A DNA stretch of 64,000 nt, taken from contig CAWDXZ010000005.1 of assembly GCA_963806455.1 (NCBI GenBank), forward strand, positions 372,001 to 436,000, given 5' to 3'. The DNA is from Bog-756 sp963806455. GTDB lineage: Bacteria; Actinomycetota; Acidimicrobiia; Acidimicrobiales; RAAP-2. The notes beneath the pieces are model-generated. The model was not told the origin of the DNA and ran no database searches. It worked only from the letters and a program-made list of their open reading frames with translations. The position numbers were made by a program, and so were the translations under genes. This document shows positions 42,485 to 51,446 of the stretch, in pieces. Numbering within the stretch: position 1 is the first letter of the stretch; each line of letters opens with the position of its first letter.

Positions 42485-43470
42485 GGATCGCCGTGCTCGG
42501 GGCCGGCTCGTGGGGAACGACCATCGCCTCCCTGGTGGCCCCCAGGCACGAAACCGTGCTCTGGGCCAGGAACCCTGACGTGGCCCGCTCCATCGACGCC
42601 GAGCACCGCAACCCGGCGTACCTGCCCGGCTTCGCCCTCCCGACTGAGCTCACGGCCACCCCCGACCTCCAACAGGCCGTGGGCCGGGCCGAGCTGCTGG
42701 TCGTCGGCGTGCCCACCTCCGGGTTCCGGTGCGTGCTCGAAGCGGCCTCGCCGTTCCTCCGGCCGTCCGTCCCGGTGGTCAGCCTGGCCAAGGGGCTGGA
42801 ACGTGGCTCCCTCCTGCGTATGACCGAGGTGATCGGCCAGGTCGCACCCGGCCACCCAGTGGCCGCCCTGACCGGTCCCAACATCGCCCGCGAGATCATG
42901 GCCAGGAAGGCTGCCGCCGCCGTCATTGCCTCCGACGACCTCCATGTGGCCCGGACCATCCAGGCTGCCTTCACCCGCGGTGTGTTCCGCGTGTACCTCA
43001 ATGACGACGTCATCGGGTGTGAGATGGGTGGGGCGCTCAAGAACATCATCGCCATCGCGGCCGGGATCGGTCAGGGACTGGACGTCGGTGACAACACGCG
43101 TGCCGCCATCATCTCCCGGGGTCTGGCCGAGCTCACGCGGCTCGGGGTGGCGATGGGCGCCCAGCCGACCACCTTCGCCGGACTGGCCGGCATGGGCGAC
43201 CTGATCGCCACCTGCATGAGCCCCCACAGCCGGAACCGCACCGTCGGGGAACAGCTGGGCAGAGGGCGAAGGCTCGAAGACATCCTCGGTGAGATGCACA
43301 TGGTCGCCGAAGGCGTGAACACCACGTCCGTGGCCCTGGAGCTCGCGGCCCGGCACCGTCTGGACCTGCCCATCTGCGCCATGATCGACCACATCATCCA
43401 GGGCGAGATCCGGCCGCTCGACGCCTACCGGGGCCTGATGCCGGCCGGTCGCGAGGCCGATCCGGGCTGA
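42481..43470 (+). CDS. gpsA: Glycerol-3-phosphate dehydrogenase [NAD(P)+]
   Basis: A 329-residue enzyme reducing dihydroxyacetone phosphate to sn-glycerol-3-phosphate for phospholipid synthesis. NAD motif IAVLGAGSWGTTIASLVAPR at the N-terminus, TGPNIAREIMARKAAAAVIA, the catalytic Lys in GCEMGGALKNIIAIAAGIGQ, and GMGDLIATCMSPHSRNRTVG. ATG at 42481 puts the dinucleotide fold right at the N-terminus; an in-frame ATG at 42400 lies upstream of the predicted transcription start. It may serve as an NADH or NADPH sink when oxygen is short, which would explain the DosR-like box; that is inference. Confidence 0.93.
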   Translation: MRIAVLGAGSWGTTIASLVAPRHETVLWARNPDVARSIDAEHRNPAYLPGFALPTELTATPDLQQAVGRAELLVVGVPTSGFRCVLEAASPFLRPSVPVVSLAKGLERGSLLRMTEVIGQVAPGHPVAALTGPNIAREIMARKAAAAVIASDDLHVARTIQAAFTRGVFRVYLNDDVIGCEMGGALKNIIAIAAGIGQGLDVGDNTRAAIISRGLAELTRLGVAMGAQPTTFAGLAGMGDLIATCMSPHSRNRTVGEQLGRGRRLEDILGEMHMVAEGVNTTSVALELAARHRLDLPICAMIDHIIQGEIRPLDAYRGLMPAGREADPG

Positions 43471-43514
43471 TCCCTCCGGCCGGTGGGCGGGAGGCCGCCT
43501 GGGCACGGGAGCGT

Positions 43515-44966
43515 TCAGGCAGACAGCTCGGCGATCAACCGGGCGAACTGGATCAAGTGCTTGTCGCCCACGAAGCTGTCGAGCACGTGCCGGCGGGCGT
43601 TCGAGCCCAGTGAGGCGATGTCCCCCGGCCGAGACAGCAGCTCGGCCAACGTGGCGCCGAACTTCGCCAGATCGGTCGGGTCGTCGAGGAGGATGCCGGT
43701 CCCCGGGGCGACCTGCGCGGTGATGCCACCGACGCTCGACGCCACGACCGCCCTCGACTTCCACATGCCCTCGGCCACGGTCAGGCCGAACCCCTCCACC
43801 AGGCTCTTCTGCACGATCACGGTGGCATGCCTCTGGATCGCGTTGACCATGGCCGCATTCTCGTCGACGTCATCCATGGGCAGCGTGACGAGCGTCACCC
43901 GGCGACGCAGCGGGACAGTGAGATCCTCCCAGTTCGCCACGCATTCGGCGAGCACCTCGGCTCCTTCGGGGTCATCGGCGACGTCGGCCACCGCCGGGCC
44001 GACCAGGGCCAGGTGCGCATCAATTCCCTCCGGCACCGACTGGGCGAACCCGCGCATGACCCCGGCCATGTCCTTCAACCGGTCCCATCGGGATACCTGG
44101 ACGACCAGCGGAACGTCCTCCCTCAGGTGATCGCTCCCTTCCGAGACGATCGCTGCCTTCCTCGTGACGTGCCCACTGGAACCGTCGGCGCGGATGAATC
44201 CGCCGGAGGGGCGCCGGGCCCCGCCGGCGAACAGACCGATGCGACGGAGGATGCGGGCCACGTCGCCCGACGACAGGTCCTCGTTTTTGGGGGAGAAGGG
44301 GTCGATCGAGGGAGGGATGACCCGGACCTTGGACACCTCCATCCACGAGGGGACGTATTCATACCGCGAGAAGATGTAGGCCTCGCAGGACTGCAGGTGC
44401 GGTCGGAGGAACGACCACGCCTCCTCGGTCCACCGGTTGCTCGTGTCCCGTCCCACGTGGCACCGCCAGATGACCCGGGCGCCGGCCCGGGCGAGGAGGG
44501 CGGCCATCCCCGCCGTCTGCGGGTCGTGAAGGAGGACCACGTCACCCTGACGGACCCGACCGACCACCCTGTCGGCGTTGGCCGCGGTGGTCGCTCTGTA
44601 GTGCGTCTCCTCGCCGGCGGCCAGGTCACCCCCGTCCCCGGACGCTCCGTGGAGTCGGTTGTGGATGCGCTTGGTGATGGAGAAGAACCGGGGATCGCCC
44701 TCCAAGACGAGCCAGCGGATGTCCACGCCGGCGTCGAGGGTGTAACCCACCAGGACCTGCAGCATTTCGGCGACACCCCCGCCGGCCGCGGTCGAGCTCA
44801 CGTTCCACACGGTGAGCCCCTCGAGCAAGCGGCTGGCCTGGGCCGCGGCCTGTCCCAGCTCCTCGTAGCGCTGCGCCCCGATCAGCGGTCGGAAGCGGGA
44901 AAGGGCACGGATCGGGACCTGGACCTCTTGGACGGGAGTGCTCCTCTGCGACAAACGCGGCGGCAA
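43515..44966 (-). CDS. GT4 glycosyltransferase, trehalose synthase TreT-like
   Basis: A 483-residue GT-B enzyme. The N-terminal half has VWNVSSTAAGGGVAEMLQVL and LHDPQTAGMAALLARAGARV; the C-terminal half VQVSRWDRLKDMAGVMRGFA and QKSLVEGFGLTVAEGMWKSR with the ExxxxxxE nucleotide-sugar motif. These are the hallmarks of TreT, which joins NDP-glucose and glucose to trehalose, also reversibly. TTG start at 44966 immediately downstream of a perfect palindrome. With the GH65-phosphoglucomutase pair this gives the window both trehalose synthesis and breakdown. Confidence 0.85.
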   Translation of the reverse strand: MPPRLSQRSTPVQEVQVPIRALSRFRPLIGAQRYEELGQAAAQASRLLEGLTVWNVSSTAAGGGVAEMLQVLVGYTLDAGVDIRWLVLEGDPRFFSITKRIHNRLHGASGDGGDLAAGEETHYRATTAANADRVVGRVRQGDVVLLHDPQTAGMAALLARAGARVIWRCHVGRDTSNRWTEEAWSFLRPHLQSCEAYIFSRYEYVPSWMEVSKVRVIPPSIDPFSPKNEDLSSGDVARILRRIGLFAGGARRPSGGFIRADGSSGHVTRKAAIVSEGSDHLREDVPLVVQVSRWDRLKDMAGVMRGFAQSVPEGIDAHLALVGPAVADVADDPEGAEVLAECVANWEDLTVPLRRRVTLVTLPMDDVDENAAMVNAIQRHATVIVQKSLVEGFGLTVAEGMWKSRAVVASSVGGITAQVAPGTGILLDDPTDLAKFGATLAELLSRPGDIASLGSNARRHVLDSFVGDKHLIQFARLIAELSA

Positions 44967-44969
44967 CCA

Positions 44970-44988
44970 GCGTGAGATCTTCTCACGC
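44970..44988. promoter_or_regulatory. Perfect palindrome before the TreT-like gene
   Basis: GCGTGAGA-TCT-TCTCACGC, 8-bp arms with a 3-base centre, lying between the acyl-CoA ligase stop (45012) and the glycosyltransferase TTG (44966) on the same strand. It may be an operator, a hairpin masking the start, or a terminator of the ligase gene; there is no T tract. Confidence 0.55.
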
Positions 44989-45011
44989 CGCGCATGCCCC
45001 CGGGGGCCGGC

Positions 45012-46586
45012 TCAACTCACCTGGCGCTCGTGGTTCTCCCAGTAGGAGCGCCGGAGCTCGCGTTTCAGCGGCTTGAACGCCCCGGACAGCGGGAGGGGGC
45101 CGTCCTGGAACTCGACCGATTTCGGGACCTTGAAGCCGGCGAGGAACTGGCGGGCGTACTCGATCAGCTCCTCGGCCGACGCCTTCATCCCCTGGCGGAG
45201 GACGACGATGGCATGGACGGCCTCGCCCCAATTATCGCTCGGAATGCCGATGACGGCGACCTCCTGCACCGCGGGGTGGGAGGAGAGGGCGTTCTCCACC
45301 TCGATCGAATAGACGTTCTCCCCGCCCGTCACGATCATGTCCTTCATCCGGTCGGTGAGGTGGAGCAAGCCGGCATGGTCGATGAAACCCATGTCTCCGG
45401 TGCGGTACCAGCCGTCACGCATCACAGCCTTGGTCTCGTCCGGCTTCCTCCAGTACTCCCGCATCAGGTTGCCCCCCCGGGCACAGACCTCTCCCGCCTC
45501 ACCGCGAGGGAGGGTCTTGCCCAGGGAGTCGGTGATCTGCAACTGGACCCCGAACAGCGGGCGGCCGGACGAGTTGAGCGCGTCCCCTCCCCTCCGGTGG
45601 TCCTCCGCCCCCAGGAACGTCAGTGCGGAGGCCGCCTCGGTCATGCCGTAGCCCTGGATGAAGTCGGTGGTCGGGAGCATCTCCAACCAGCGGGTGAGAA
45701 GCTCACGCCCAATCGGAGCTGCTCCATAGACGAGTTGACGTAGTGATCCGAGGCGCTCGGCCGAGAACCCCTCGGCCCGCTCCAGCATCGACAGCATCAC
45801 CGGAATCACCATGGTCGTGTCGATCCTCTGGCTCTCGATGACACCCAGCACCAGGTCCGGGTCGAACAGCGGGATCGTCACCGAGGTCGCTCCGCTGGCC
45901 GGGATGCCGAGGACGCCGGCGACCACCGCGGCATGGAACATGGGGGACTGGAACAGGAAGCGCCTTTCCTCCCGGAGCCCGATCTCGGCCAGCACGTGGT
46001 ACACGTTGAGCACCTCGGCCCGCTGCTCGAGCAGGGCACCCTTCGGGAAGCCGGTCGTGCCGCCGGTGTACATGAGGATGGCAGCGTCCGACTCCTCCGG
46101 CTCCGGCGGCAGGACGGGCTCGCCGGCCGCCACGAGCTCCTCGTAGCCGAGGGCGTCGCCTTCCGGCGCGCCACCCATGATGACGACCTTGTCGACCTTC
46201 GCCCCGTCCTGTCGGGCGCGGTCGACCAGGCCGGCGAACACCGGGTCGGTGAAGACCACCCTGGTCCCGGAGTCGTTGAGCACGTAGGCGAGCTCGGAGG
46301 GCGTGAAGCGGATGTTGAGCGGGTTGATGATGCCGGCGCCGAAGAGGGCGGCGTGGTACAGCTCCAGGTACTCGTGGCCGTTCATGGCCAGCACGGCGAA
46401 CCGGTTGCGCGGCCGTATGCCCAGCTCGGTCCTCATGATGTTGGCCAGTCTCGACAGGCGATCGACATGGTCGGCGAATGTCCCCTCGTAGCGCACGCCG
46501 TCACGGCTCACGTCGACGAACGCCACCTTGTCGCCCAACCGCTCGGCGCGGGGCAGGAACAGGCGAGGATAGACAAGCTCCTTCAT
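45012..46586 (-). CDS. AMP-dependent acyl-CoA synthetase (ligase)
   Basis: A 524-residue ANL-superfamily enzyme activating a carboxylic acid to its CoA ester. A3 motif ILMYTGGTTGFPKGALLEQR, A5 FIQGYGMTEAASALTFLG, A7 GWYRTGDMGFIDHAGLLHLT, A8 DRMKDMIVTGGENVYSIEVE and the C-terminal lysine in LSGAFKPLKRELR (replacing the common GKxxR). Chain length specificity cannot be told. ATG at 46586 has GGAGG 8 bp before it; the open frame upstream is non-coding. A poor match to the stress box at 46691 was not accepted as real. Confidence 0.93.
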   Translation of the reverse strand: MKELVYPRLFLPRAERLGDKVAFVDVSRDGVRYEGTFADHVDRLSRLANIMRTELGIRPRNRFAVLAMNGHEYLELYHAALFGAGIINPLNIRFTPSELAYVLNDSGTRVVFTDPVFAGLVDRARQDGAKVDKVVIMGGAPEGDALGYEELVAAGEPVLPPEPEESDAAILMYTGGTTGFPKGALLEQRAEVLNVYHVLAEIGLREERRFLFQSPMFHAAVVAGVLGIPASGATSVTIPLFDPDLVLGVIESQRIDTTMVIPVMLSMLERAEGFSAERLGSLRQLVYGAAPIGRELLTRWLEMLPTTDFIQGYGMTEAASALTFLGAEDHRRGGDALNSSGRPLFGVQLQITDSLGKTLPRGEAGEVCARGGNLMREYWRKPDETKAVMRDGWYRTGDMGFIDHAGLLHLTDRMKDMIVTGGENVYSIEVENALSSHPAVQEVAVIGIPSDNWGEAVHAIVVLRQGMKASAEELIEYARQFLAGFKVPKSVEFQDGPLPLSGAFKPLKRELRRSYWENHERQVS

Positions 46587-46735
46587 GGCGATGAACCTCC
46601 GTTCGGCGCTGCCTTCGACAGCCACGTCCGACATCGGGCAGCTCCCAATACTCGAGTCTGCGGTGGTCCGGGTCGCCGGACCAGGGCCGTTGGTCCCAAG
46701 GTCCGGGCGATCGTTCGGGTCCAGCCGGGCCGCAC

Positions 46736-46777
46736 GGGGCCGGTCGGACGGGGCCGGTCGGACGGGGCCGGTCGGAC
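46736..46777. repeat. Three tandem 14-bp repeats in a divergent gap
   Basis: Three exact copies of GGGGCCGGTCGGAC (46736, 46750, 46764). They lie in the 327-bp gap 46587-46913 between the ligase gene and the hypothetical gene at 46914. No other gene or clear promoter is visible in that gap. Confidence 0.8.
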
Positions 46778-46913
46778 AGAAGGCCATCGGGGCACGACCG
46801 GCGGACCCGTATGGTGAGACCGGCATGCATGGCCGAGGGCCGACGGACGGCCGCCTGACGGATGCCGATCGGGAAGATGGACCTACGATGGGCATGGCAC
46901 CATGGGAGGCAGA

Positions 46914-47297
46914 GTGATACCGCTTCGGCGACTGAAGAGGCAGACCAGCAGCCTTCTCTCCGAGCTCGGGCGTAGTCCCGACGAGGTGGCCGCCTCCCTG
47001 CATGCCTTCGGTGTCGAGGGGGTGCCCAAGGACAACCGATCCTGCGCCGTCGCCCTGTATCTGTCGGCCCAAATGGGGTCCGAGGCCGAGGTCCGGTCCA
47101 TCACCGTGGGCCACTGCTCCATGCAGATCACCCTGGTGGCCCGGGACGCCCGGCCCGCCGGTCGGCTGCACATCCAGCTGCCGAAGCCGGTGCGTCGGTT
47201 CGTGGCCGCTTTCGACGCCGGGCAGTACCCGACGATCGTCCGGGCGAAGTCCCGGAGCGAGGTCCGACACCGTCGCCCACCGGTGACCCTCCTCTAG
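46914..47297 (+). CDS. Hypothetical protein, 127 residues
   Basis: Begins MIPLRRLKRQTSSLLSELGR at a GTG with GGGAGG 5 bp upstream. The middle is alpha/beta (GHCSMQITLVARDARPAGRL, HIQLPKPVRRFVAAFDAGQY), followed by a basic tail. No signal peptide or transmembrane segment. I do not recognise the family; the arrangement resembles small actinobacterial proteins of unknown role. It stands alone between the divergent ligase and convergent DinB genes. Confidence 0.65.
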   Translation: MIPLRRLKRQTSSLLSELGRSPDEVAASLHAFGVEGVPKDNRSCAVALYLSAQMGSEAEVRSITVGHCSMQITLVARDARPAGRLHIQLPKPVRRFVAAFDAGQYPTIVRAKSRSEVRHRRPPVTLL

Positions 47298-47367
47298 GCT
47301 CGGATACCTCCACCGGTACGCCACCAGCGCCGACGGTCCACCGCCCGGGGTACCCGGGCTCACCGGG

Positions 47368-47907
47368 TCATCCCATCGTCTTGGCGCCGTCGATGGACTC
47401 CCGGATGATGTCGGCGTGACCGGCGTGCTGCGCGGTTTCGGCGATGACGTGCAGGAGCACCCGTCGGGCCGACCAGCGGGCGCCCGCCTCGAACCAGGGA
47501 GCCTCCGGCAGGGGCTGGGAGTCGTCGAGCGAGTCGAGGGAACCGACCAGCTCGTCGGTCCGTCGAGCCACGTCCCGGTAGCGATCGAGCAGGCCGGCCA
47601 GGGTCTCGCCTTCGAGCATGCGGAAACCGGCCGCGTGGGCTTCGGCCGCCTCGTCCCCGGTCGACCCCATGGCCGCCGGCCCCTGGAGGATGAATGCCAC
47701 CCAGCCCTGCTCGACCAGGGTCACATGCTTGATGATCCCTCCCAGGCAGAGCTCGCTGACCGTGGTGCGCCGACGGGCCTCGTAGTCGCTGACCCCCGCG
47801 ACGGTTCGGCACAGGAGCGCCCGGTGCTGGGCCAGCGTGCCTCGCAGGTCGGCGCGCTCGGTGTTGTCCGTGTCCACTGTGTTCGTCGTATCCACTGTAT
47901 TTGTCAT
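47368..47907 (-). CDS. DinB family protein (DUF664-like)
   Basis: A 179-residue four-helix-bundle protein of the DinB/mycothiol-transferase-like superfamily. GGIIKHVTLVEQGWVAFILQ supplies the first metal His and VLLHVIAETAQHAGHADIIR the two others (H...HxxxH layout), with DNTERADLRGTLAQHRALL before. Members are metal-dependent thiol transferases or unknown. The first ~12 residues come from a small repeated sequence (TNTVDTTNTVDTDN). ATG start. Confidence 0.88.
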   Translation of the reverse strand: MTNTVDTTNTVDTDNTERADLRGTLAQHRALLCRTVAGVSDYEARRRTTVSELCLGGIIKHVTLVEQGWVAFILQGPAAMGSTGDEAAEAHAAGFRMLEGETLAGLLDRYRDVARRTDELVGSLDSLDDSQPLPEAPWFEAGARWSARRVLLHVIAETAQHAGHADIIRESIDGAKTMG

Positions 47908-47996
47908 GACCCCATTCTCACCCCCAAAAGTGGCCAACCTCTGACCGCTTTTCTGCTCGTTCTCCCGACATTCCCCCGGTTGTGGGTCGGTCGGCG

Positions 47997-48905
47997 TCAG
48001 GTCCACGGCATGGCGGCGCGCCCTTCCCAATAGGCGGGGGGGTCGAGGGCCAGGCCGGCGACCCGGTCTGGGTCCCACCGCCCCGAGGCATCGAGCGCCT
48101 CCAGGTTCGAGTGCAACTGAGCGACGGTGACGGCCCCCGACAGCACGACGTCGGCCCAGGGTTGGGCCAGTGCCGCCGCCAGCGCGCCCACGGCCGGCCG
48201 GTCGCCCAGCACCGCGGTGGCCGGGCCGCGACCGGCGAGCCGGCCGTTGGCCAAGGCCTCCTTCACGACCACCGTCCACCCGGCCGCCTTGGCCTCGGCC
48301 AAGGCCGGGCCGACCGATGGCTCGAGGACGTTCCAGGTGGCCTGGACGGCCGAGAAGAGGGTCCTGCCGTCCACCTCGATCCTCAGCGCCCGGCGAAGGG
48401 TCCGGGCCTGGTCCGGCCCGCTCAGGCTGAGCCCGACCGGGACGTCCAGGGCGGCCAAGGCCAGGTGGACGCCGACGTCGTCGAGGACCCCGGACGCTTG
48501 GGTGGCCGAGTGGACCTGGTAGAGCCGCAACCAGGGCCCGAGGAGCCCGACCGTCTCGGGCCACTGGCGGGTCAGGGCGGCGGCGGAGTGGTCCTTCACC
48601 TCGGGGACCTCCGCCTCCACCGACCAGTCGGCCGTATAGGTGTATCCCCACTTCGACGACACCGTCACCTGCTCGGGATGGATGCCGCGCCCGGACAGCC
48701 ATTCCGCCAGGAACTCCTCGGCCCGGCCGTACGAGCGCGCCGCGTCGAACCAGCGGATCCCACCCTCCCATGCCGCATCGCAGACCTGGTGGCAGCGTTC
48801 CCGAAGCGCTCCCACCGATCGATCCGCGCCGATCGAAACCCCGTGATCGACGTTCAGGTACCCGGGACGACCCAGTCCGGCCAGACCCAGGCCGAGGATG
48901 GCCAT
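47997..48905 (-). CDS. Aldo/keto reductase family oxidoreductase
   Basis: A 302-residue TIM-barrel NADPH oxidoreductase. The catalytic tetrad is visible: Asp and Tyr in IRWFDAARSYGRAEEFLAEW, Lys in VSSKWGYTYTADWS and His in RLYQVHSATQASGVL. The C-terminal NADP region is LSGAVTVAQLHSNLEALD. Substrate unknown. Single gene; its stop is 89 bp from the DinB start on the same strand. Confidence 0.9.
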   Translation of the reverse strand: MAILGLGLAGLGRPGYLNVDHGVSIGADRSVGALRERCHQVCDAAWEGGIRWFDAARSYGRAEEFLAEWLSGRGIHPEQVTVSSKWGYTYTADWSVEAEVPEVKDHSAAALTRQWPETVGLLGPWLRLYQVHSATQASGVLDDVGVHLALAALDVPVGLSLSGPDQARTLRRALRIEVDGRTLFSAVQATWNVLEPSVGPALAEAKAAGWTVVVKEALANGRLAGRGPATAVLGDRPAVGALAAALAQPWADVVLSGAVTVAQLHSNLEALDASGRWDPDRVAGLALDPPAYWEGRAAMPWT

Positions 48906-49008
48906 GGGAGAGTCTCCCCCGCGACGTCCCGTCCGGGCGACCCCCGACGTCGGTCGGGCCCACCGACGGACTCCCTCGGGTCGGAGCCGGCCGGCCGCGA
49001 ACCCCCGA

Positions 49009-49036
49009 GAATTGTGGTCTGGAATACTTACAATTC
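49009..49036. promoter_or_regulatory. Inverted repeat in an AT-rich island (gap 48906-49344)
   Basis: GAATTGT at 49009 and ACAATTC at 49030 form 7-bp arms 14 bases apart, with another ACAATTC at 49042. The stretch 49005-49215 is clearly AT-richer than anything else in the window and holds TAATAC at 49066 as a possible -10. It probably contains the promoter and operator for the genes at 49079-51446. A half-matching stress box at 49176 was rejected. Confidence 0.45.
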
Positions 49037-49078
49037 GAGGGACAATTCCTTACAGTGACAAGTCGTAATACCTCATCG

Positions 49079-49348
49079 ATGAAGTCACCGATGCGTCGTG
49101 GTGGAGAAGGTGGATTCGCTGGTATAGGTGTTGCAATCGGTGGAATTTTTGCAGTAGCGTCCCCGACCGTGTTCGGGGACTTTGGCGCGTCTTCACCCAA
49201 TTCATTTGAAGCTGAACAGGCGGTCGGACCGCATCGTATTTCCGCCATCGAGCCGGCTGGGCCCTGCCGCCTGGCCCGGAGTCCGGCCCGGCGCCGGACA
49301 CCGGGGCATCCTCCGGGGAATTCGGTCGTGACCGGCCGTTCACCGTGA
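49079..49348 (+). CDS. Possible small protein upstream of the helicase
   Basis: An 89-codon ORF starting MKSPMRRGGEGGFAGIGVAI, with one hydrophobic Gly-rich stretch, and ending with a TGA that overlaps the helicase GTG as GTGA. No ribosome-binding site; TAATAC lies about 8 bp before the ATG, compatible with a leaderless message. The C-terminal half is Pro/Arg-rich and may be a non-coding shadow. No family recognised. Confidence 0.3.
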   Translation: MKSPMRRGGEGGFAGIGVAIGGIFAVASPTVFGDFGASSPNSFEAEQAVGPHRISAIEPAGPCRLARSPARRRTPGHPPGNSVVTGRSP

Positions 49349-51446
49349 CCTGCCCGGGGACCGACGGCGATCCGGAGTTGGCGACCGAACAGGGTCACCT
49401 CGATCACGCCCACCGTTCCCTGTCCGCCATGCGAGAGCGCGCCCGGTCACTGCTCGACGACGTGCGAGGTGCCGGCCATCCCGACCTGGACTAGGAGGCC
49501 GCGCTGGTGCACCGGGTCCGTGTACTGGCCGACAGTCCCCGTCCCCTGCTCTTCGGGCGCATCGACGAGGAGGCGGGGCCGTCATGGCACATCGGCCGTC
49601 GCCATGTGGAGGACACGGACAGTGAACCGGTCATCGTCGACTGGCGGGCGCCGATCGCCATGCCCTTCTACCGGGCCCGGGTCGGGGACGCCCTGGGCCT
49701 CCTCCGGCGTCGGCAGATCATGGTCGACCGCCGGAACGTCGTCGCCGTGGCGGACGACCTGTTCGGTGGAAGCGGCGACGGCCCGGCCGGCACCCGGCTG
49801 CGCGGTGGTGATGCGCTGCTGGCCGAACTGGAGCGGGCCCGAACCGGCGAGATGCTGGATATCGTGGCCACCATCCAGGGGCCGAGCAGGACGAGATCAT
49901 CCGGGCGCCCCTGGACCGATTGGTGACGGTCCAGGGTGGTCCGGGCACGGGGAAGACCGCGGTGGGACTGCACCGGGCTGCCTTCCTGCTCTACAACCAC
50001 CCACCCCTGGCCCAGGCCGGCGTGCTGGTCGTCGGCCCGAGCCGGGCCTTCCTCCGCTACATCGCCCAGGTGCTCCCGGCGCTGGGCGAAGAGGCGGTTA
50101 TCCAGACAACCATCGCCGACCTGGTTCCCCGGGTGCGGGTGACGGGCGAGGACCCGCTCCCGGTCCGGCGCCTCAAGGGAGACCCGCGCCTGGCCTCGGT
50201 GCTGGCCCGTGCCCTGGACCTCCGCCGGGGCCGGGTCGAGGACGGGATCACCCTCCGGGCCCGCTCCATCGGCTGCACCCTGGCGCCGGACGAGGTCAAC
50301 CAGCTGGTCGGGGCCATCGCCGGGGGGCCATCGCCCTACAAGGCCGGTCGGTCGTCACTCCGGGCCCGTCTGGTCAGCCTCGTCCGCCAGAAGCTCCGCC
50401 AGTCCGGGCACATCGAGGCGAACGAGCCGTGGCTGGAGCGGGAATTGACCGCCACCGACACCTTCCGCTCGCTCCTCGACCATCTGTGGCCGGCGGTGTC
50501 CCCGACCGCCCTGGTGGGTGAGCTGCTCGCCAGCCCCGAACGGCTCCGGGCGGCCGGCGCGGTCCTTGACGAGGACGAGCGAGGACTCCTCCGGCGCCCC
50601 GCCCGGTCGAGGTCGGCGGCGTGGACGACCGACGACCTCCAGCTCATCGATGAAGCCGAGCACCTCATCAACGGGCGACGGCACACCTACGGGCACATCG
50701 TGGTGGACGAGGCCCAGGACTTGAGCCCCATGCAGTTTCGGATGCTGGCCCGGCGCGCCCCGGCCGGCTCACTCACCGTCCTCGGTGACCTGGCCCAGGC
50801 CACGGGGGCGTGGAGCTACGAGCACTGGCACGAGATCCTTTCCCACCTGCCCGAGGTGGCCCCGGTCCGGAGCGAGGAGCTGACCCTCGGCTACCGCGCC
50901 CCGGGCCAGGTGCTCGACCTGGCGTCGAGGCTTCTGCCCCTGGCCGCCCCCACCATCCGGCCCACCCGATCGATCCGTCGGGGTGGCCACGATCCCCTCG
51001 TCATCTCCGTCGAGCACAGCCGGCTCCTCGGTGAGGCTCTGGAGGAGGCCGGCCGGCTGGCGGCGGCCGGCCTGCTGGTGGGCGTGGTGGCGCCGGCCGG
51101 GCACCTGGCGGGGTTGAGCGCCTTGGCCGAAGGGCGCCGAGACGTCGGGCTCCTCGATCGGGACGGCATGGCCAAGCCCATCACGCTGGTGGCGGCGGAG
51201 GCCGTCAAGGGCCTCGAATTCGACGCCGTGGTGGTCGTCGAGCCGGCCGCCATCGCCGGCCGCGACCGACGTGGGCTGAGGACCCTCTACGTGGCCATGA
51301 CCCGCCCGATCCGCCACCTGACCATCGTCCACGCCGAGCCACTCCCGGCCCAGCTGCTGCCGCCCAGGGCGACCGACGGCGATCAGGTCAAGGCCCGGAG
51401 CAGGGCCGGCACATCGGCCACCGAGTCGACCACGTGGTCGGGATGA
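49345..51446 (+). pseudogene. HelD-like UvrD/Rep family helicase, stop codon plus frameshift
   Basis: About 701 codons if repaired. N-terminal HelD coiled region (ELATEQGHLDHAHRSLSAMR), then an in-frame TAG at 49492, then VDWRAPIAMPFYRARVGDAL and ELERARTGEMLDIVATIQ. A frameshift near GGGG 49877-49880 (one base missing or two extra) moves the frame to AEQDEIIRAPLDRLVTVQGG, Walker A GGPGTGKTAVGLHRAAFLLY and VVDEAQDLSPMQ further on. HelD proteins displace stalled RNA polymerase. Two lesions in one gene make true inactivation more credible here than elsewhere in the window. Its 3' end overlaps the convergent HAD gene by 64 bp. Confidence 0.82.

Noticed and set aside
46691..46705. DosR-like box before the acyl-CoA ligase
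   Set aside because: Only about 11 of 15 positions match and no A(-11)/T(-7) hexamer lies at 41-43 bp.
49176..49190. GGGACTTTGGCGCGT as a stress box before the helicase
   Set aside because: The second half of the palindrome is missing and the spacing rule fails on the plus strand.
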